Below the pieces are notes generated by a model, which had not been told where the DNA came from, ran no database searches, and saw only the letters and a program-made list of their open reading frames with translations. Made by a program: the position numbers and the translations under genes. A stretch of 64,000 nt of DNA from Bacillus sp. FJAT-44742 (GTDB lineage: Bacteria > Bacillota > Bacilli > Bacillales > Marinococcaceae): contig NZ_KZ454936.1 in assembly GCF_002797315.1 (NCBI RefSeq), positions 3,047,645 through 3,111,644 of the forward strand, in the 5' to 3' direction. Shown in pieces: positions 61,271 to 64,000 of the stretch (position 1 is the stretch's first letter; every line of letters begins with the position of its first letter).

Positions 61271-61517
61271 GGTGCCTGGCACCCTCCCCGAATGTAATAC
61301 TTTTGTAACATTTGAAGGTGCCTTACACCACCGCAGTATGTAACATCCCTGTAACACGAAACACGCTGCCCCCCTGGTACTAATGGATTCTTCCTTAACT
61401 GCCTTTAACGGTGCCTGGCACCCCTATAGAATGTCATATTGCTGTAACACGAAACACCCCGCAACCCCTGGTACTAATGGATTCTTCCTTTTTCGCCATG
61501 CCAGGGTGCCAGGCACC
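61271..61517. repeat. Largest REP-like array (four units, last inverted)
   Basis: GGTGCCTGGCACC at 61271-61283, a degenerate copy GGTGCCTTACACC at 61317-61329, perfect copies at 61410-61422 and (inverted) 61505-61517. The distances are 46, 93 and 95 bp. The two long units share TGTAACACGAAACAC and CCCCTGGTACTAATGGATTC almost exactly, so they arose by recent duplication. Confidence 0.92.
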
Positions 61518-61948
61518 CTATCATGGAGTCACTCTTATTGGATTTTTTGGTAGTGGTTAAGTAAAATGTCTAGTTTCTGGCTGCATTTCACTGTTTTCCT
61601 GCTGCTTAATCCGTGCCTTTTTGCCACGATGTGCATTCTTCTTTTATTCCATTTGATTCTTTCTTCCAGTAAGACTTTCCTACAATATGCATTCATTTTC
61701 CACTCCCCTTTTTATACTCTCCCTCTATCTTTTCTGTTATCTGATGTCCTATCACTAGTATACAAGCCTACGACCTAATTACTATATTTTCCAATTAAAT
61801 GTAATAAAATTGAAACAACCTAAACCCATAGACACCAAAACTCACACCATCCCTCTCTGATAACTAAGTCCATTGTCTCAATATCTCAATTTCTAGTTTT
61901 AACTTGCTTTCGAAAGGGTTTAGTAAAAGAGAAAGGAGGCTACTTATG
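61518..61948. other. Leader region before the SleB-like gene
   Basis: About 430 bases without a supported gene; AT-rich. AAAGGAGG at its right end is the RBS of the next gene. No clear promoter of a sporulation sigma factor could be fixed by eye. Confidence 0.35.
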
Positions 61949-62575
61949 AAGAAAAGGTTCACTATAGTTTACAGTTTTTTATTTGCACTTACTTTACTAC
62001 TTCTTCCTACCATGACTGAACAGGCAGAAGCCCAATCAGTCCTGCAAAAGGGGTCTGAAGGCCCTGCTGTCACCACCCTGCAACAGAAGCTGGTACAGCT
62101 TGATTACCTACATACTTCTCCAACTGGGTATTACGGTTCAGCAACAGAAGAAGCGGTCCGTCAATTCCAAGCTGAGTTCTCTCTCGGTGTAGACGGGATA
62201 GCCGGCCCGGGTACTCTCCACAAACTGAAAGAGGTCGAAAAAATGGCCAGAGTCGTTCATGGTGAAGCACGCGGAGAGCCGTACAAAGGTCAGGTTGCAG
62301 TCGCTGCGGTTGTGAAAAACCGCCTCCACTCCTCTGAGTTTCCAAATTCGGTCGAGGGAGTCATTCATCAGAGGAATGCGTTCACTGCGGTTCATGACGG
62401 GCAATACGCACTCACCCCCGACAGCACGTCGTACCAGGCTGTAAGAGACGCTTATCAAGGCTGGGATCCTTCAAAAGGAGCTACATATTATTACAACCCG
62501 GCCATCGCAACATCAGAGTGGATCTTCACTCGAACGCCGAGTCATACGATCGGCAAGCATTTATTTGCCAATTAA
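61949..62575 (+). CDS. SleB-family cell wall hydrolase with peptidoglycan-binding domain
   Basis: 208 residues from ATG at 61949 (AAAGGAGG upstream; the frame runs 15 codons further). Signal peptide 1-30 ending A-E-A-Q; PG_binding_1 domain (31-92) with V-T-T-L-Q-Q-K-L-V-Q-L-D-Y and Y-Y-G-S-A-T-E-E-A-V-R-Q-F-Q; Hydrolase_2 domain (about 100-208) with A-R-V-V-H-G-E-A-R-G-E-P-Y-K-G-Q-V-A-V-A-A-V-V containing the catalytic Glu. This is the layout of SleB, the lytic transglycosylase of spore cortex, but without ypeB next to it; the YkvT-type vegetative paralogue is as likely. Confidence 0.92.
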   Translation, partial: KKRFTIVYSFLFALTLLLLPTMTEQAEAQSVLQKGSEGPAVTTLQQKLVQLDYLHTSPTGYYGSATEEAVRQFQAEFSLGVDGIAGPGTLHKLKEVEKMARVVHGEARGEPYKGQVAVAAVVKNRLHSSEFPNSVEGVIHQRNAFTAVHDGQYALTPDSTSYQAVRDAYQGWDPSKGATYYYNPAIATSEWIFTRTPSHTIGKHLFAN

Positions 62576-62583
62576 AAACGAAC

Positions 62584-62615
62584 AAAACCTGTCTCATCTT
62601 TATGAGACAGGTTTT
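62584..62615 (+). terminator. Terminator after the SleB-like gene
   Basis: AAAACCTGTCTCA pairs with TGAGACAGGTTTT; T run follows. Confidence 0.9.
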
Positions 62616-62672
62616 TTATCTAAGTGTAAATTATAGCAGTCCATACAATTTTCCGGTTTTACACAGCCCAGC

Positions 62673-63440
62673 TCAGTCTAATTCATTGTATGTTTTATCC
62701 ATAACAAACATATGGCCAGGTTCATGAGTAATCGCAATAGGAAGCTTTGCGCGGAGAACCGCTTCCTGAGGGGTCACTCCGCAAGCCCAAAACACAGGAA
62801 CTTCGCCTTCTTTCAGTTCAATCGCTTCCCCGTAGTCAGGCTGATCTAAATTCTGAATTCCAATTTCCCTTGGGTCCCCAATATGGACCGGACCGCCATG
62901 AGTCCGGGGAAATTTTTCTGTAATCTCGGCTGCCAGCTGTGCTTGTTCTTGGGGAACAGGGCGCATGGATACGACCATGGGGCCATGGAACGGGCCCGCT
63001 TCCACCGTCTCAATATTCGTACGGTACATGGCTACATTCTTCTTCTCCTCAATATGACGCAGCCTGATCCCACTGTCGATCAATGCATTTTCAAACGTAA
63101 AGCTGCATCCAATAAGAAAGGTGACAAAATCGTTCTGCCAAATCTCTGTTACATCCTCTGCCTGCTCTACAAACTCTCCTTGCCTGTAAATCCGGTATTT
63201 TGGCACATCTTTTCGTATATCAGACCCGTCAGCCAGCTCTGAAACGTAAGAACCAGGATGTATCACTTCGAGTACCGGACAGGACTTCGGATTACTTCTT
63301 GTATATTCTTTAAAAGCTCCTGCGTATTGCACGGGAAGAATCACTATATTTGCCTGCAGGGTCTCAAAATTGAATCCTGTTGTTGGTTTATTCCACTTTC
63401 CAGCTCGAATTTGCTTGCGAACCTCTGCTGGTGTATTCAT
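62673..63440 (-). CDS. DUF1445 (D-glutamate cyclase-like) putative hydro-lyase
   Basis: 255 residues. The family begins P-A-E-V-R-K-Q-I-R-A-G-K-W and contains Y-V-Q/V-Q-Y-A-G-A-F-K-E-Y, F-L-I-G-C-S-F-T-F-E, V-S-M-R-P-V-P, and H-G-G-P-V-H-I-G-D-P-R-E-I-G-I. B. subtilis YcsI is the homologue, next to a transporter and an LamB-type gene. Here it follows a TRAP permease gene by 18 bases on the same strand, so it may act on the imported acid. RBS AAGGAGATGAAG precedes ATG. Confidence 0.92.
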   Translation of the reverse strand: MNTPAEVRKQIRAGKWNKPTTGFNFETLQANIVILPVQYAGAFKEYTRSNPKSCPVLEVIHPGSYVSELADGSDIRKDVPKYRIYRQGEFVEQAEDVTEIWQNDFVTFLIGCSFTFENALIDSGIRLRHIEEKKNVAMYRTNIETVEAGPFHGPMVVSMRPVPQEQAQLAAEITEKFPRTHGGPVHIGDPREIGIQNLDQPDYGEAIELKEGEVPVFWACGVTPQEAVLRAKLPIAITHEPGHMFVMDKTYNELD

Positions 63441-63458
63441 ATCTTCATCTCCTTCATA

Positions 63459-64000
63459 TTAATCAACTGTCCCAAACCATTGCTCATAGTTGTCAGGGAA
63501 GAACATGATGAGATCTGGAATATACGTAACAATAACCAATACAAAGAGCAAAATAGCGATCTGAGGGATCAGATATCTAAACATTTCCGGTACCTTGATA
63601 TTGGCGATCCGTGCCGTAACAAATAAAGCTACTCCTAAAGGAGGTGTCACCATACCAATTGTCAGGTTGACTGCCAGGATAATACCAAAATGTACAGGGT
63701 CAATTCCTGCTGCTAAGGCAAGGGGCAAAAACAGCGGTGTGAAAATAGACACAGCACTGATTGTATCAATAAATGTACCGGCAATTAATAAGATTACATT
63801 GATCAATAGCAGTAGCAAAAACGGATTTTCAGCAACCGGCCCCAGCATATCTACCATTTGCTGCGGAATCGAATGATAGGATAACAGCCAGATAAATAAA
63901 GAGGCATTACCAATTAAGAAAATAATATAGGCTGTGGTTTTTCCTGAATCGATAAACACAGGAATAAGATCCTTTGGCTTTAAATCCCTGTATACAAAGA
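63459..64000 (-). CDS. TRAP transporter large permease subunit (DctM type), 5' end outside window
   Basis: The frame is open to the right window edge, so the N-terminal half or more is missing. About 180 residues are visible with five membrane helices; the helix after P-F-L-L-L-L-L-I-N and the segments T-F-I-D-T-I-S-A-V-S-I-F-T-P-L and N-L-T-I-G-M-V-T-P-P-L-G-V-A-L-F are diagnostic of the DctM family. It imports organic acids with a small permease and a binding protein, which are likely just outside. The partner gene downstream is DUF1445. Confidence 0.93.
   Translation of the reverse strand, partial: FVYRDLKPKDLIPVFIDSGKTTAYIIFLIGNASLFIWLLSYHSIPQQMVDMLGPVAENPFLLLLLINVILLIAGTFIDTISAVSIFTPLFLPLALAAGIDPVHFGIILAVNLTIGMVTPPLGVALFVTARIANIKVPEMFRYLIPQIAILLFVLVIVTYIPDLIMFFPDNYEQWFGTVD

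Noticed and set aside
1-64000. CRISPR arrays, tRNA, rRNA, riboswitches or prophage
   Set aside because: None seen. The short regular repeats are REP-like (13-mer, 82-95 bp period), not CRISPR; no cas genes are present.

Overview
The window looks like chromosomal DNA of a motile, competent, spore-forming member of the Bacillaceae. The evidence is the Bacillus subtilis-type block degS-degU-degV-comFA-comFC-yvyF-flgM-flgN-flgK-flgL-yviE-fliW-csrA-hag, a ComK homologue, an Sda-type checkpoint protein, a SleB-type hydrolase, sigma-D promoters at both flagellin genes and AGGAGG ribosome binding sites throughout. Many exported proteins are very rich in Glu and Asp, which fits a salt- or alkali-adapted relative. 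That lifestyle is inference. No rRNA, tRNA, CRISPR array or prophage was seen.

Layout. 1-5256: the end of an exported two-repeat protein, then lytS-lytT-cstA, which resembles the BtsSR/BtsT pyruvate module; the cstA promoter shows a 21-bp-phased direct repeat and a cre site. 5383-9065: an orphan WHH nuclease toxin and two flagellin genes with sigma-D promoters; the hag leader has a CsrA hairpin. 9234-10989: comK, a small ORF and a LuxR regulator, placed between hag and csrA. 11326-23311: the flagellar, competence and deg block on the minus strand, with yviE broken and comFB missing. 23557-37395: mixed housekeeping and accessory genes: YigZ-family protein, M20 amidase, RND exporter, a REP-associated transposase directly followed by ssb, small membrane and exported proteins, ATP-grasp enzyme, a sigma factor and sda. 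37573-42789: mtlA-mtlR-mtlF-mtlD. 43069-48996: amidase, glpP, dsdA, two exported proteins and a YdjC deacetylase. 49323-56924: a complete Tad (Flp) pilus operon. 57196-61032: a KaiC-like ATPase, a small helical protein and a GAF-LuxR regulator directly upstream of the Tad operon. 61949-64000: SleB-like hydrolase, DUF1445 protein and a TRAP permease cut by the window edge.

The most striking feature is a dispersed family of the 13-mer GGTGCCTGGCACC. There are 15 perfect copies and one degenerate copy in six intergenic places. Within arrays the copies are spaced 93-95 bp apart (82-84 bp in one array), and four of the five arrays end in an inverted copy. One pair lies directly upstream of a REP-associated tyrosine transposase whose stop codon abuts a single-stranded DNA-binding protein gene. 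I read this as a REP/RAYT system with an ssb partner. The second candidate for something new is the KaiC-like/small protein/LuxR trio beside the Tad operon.
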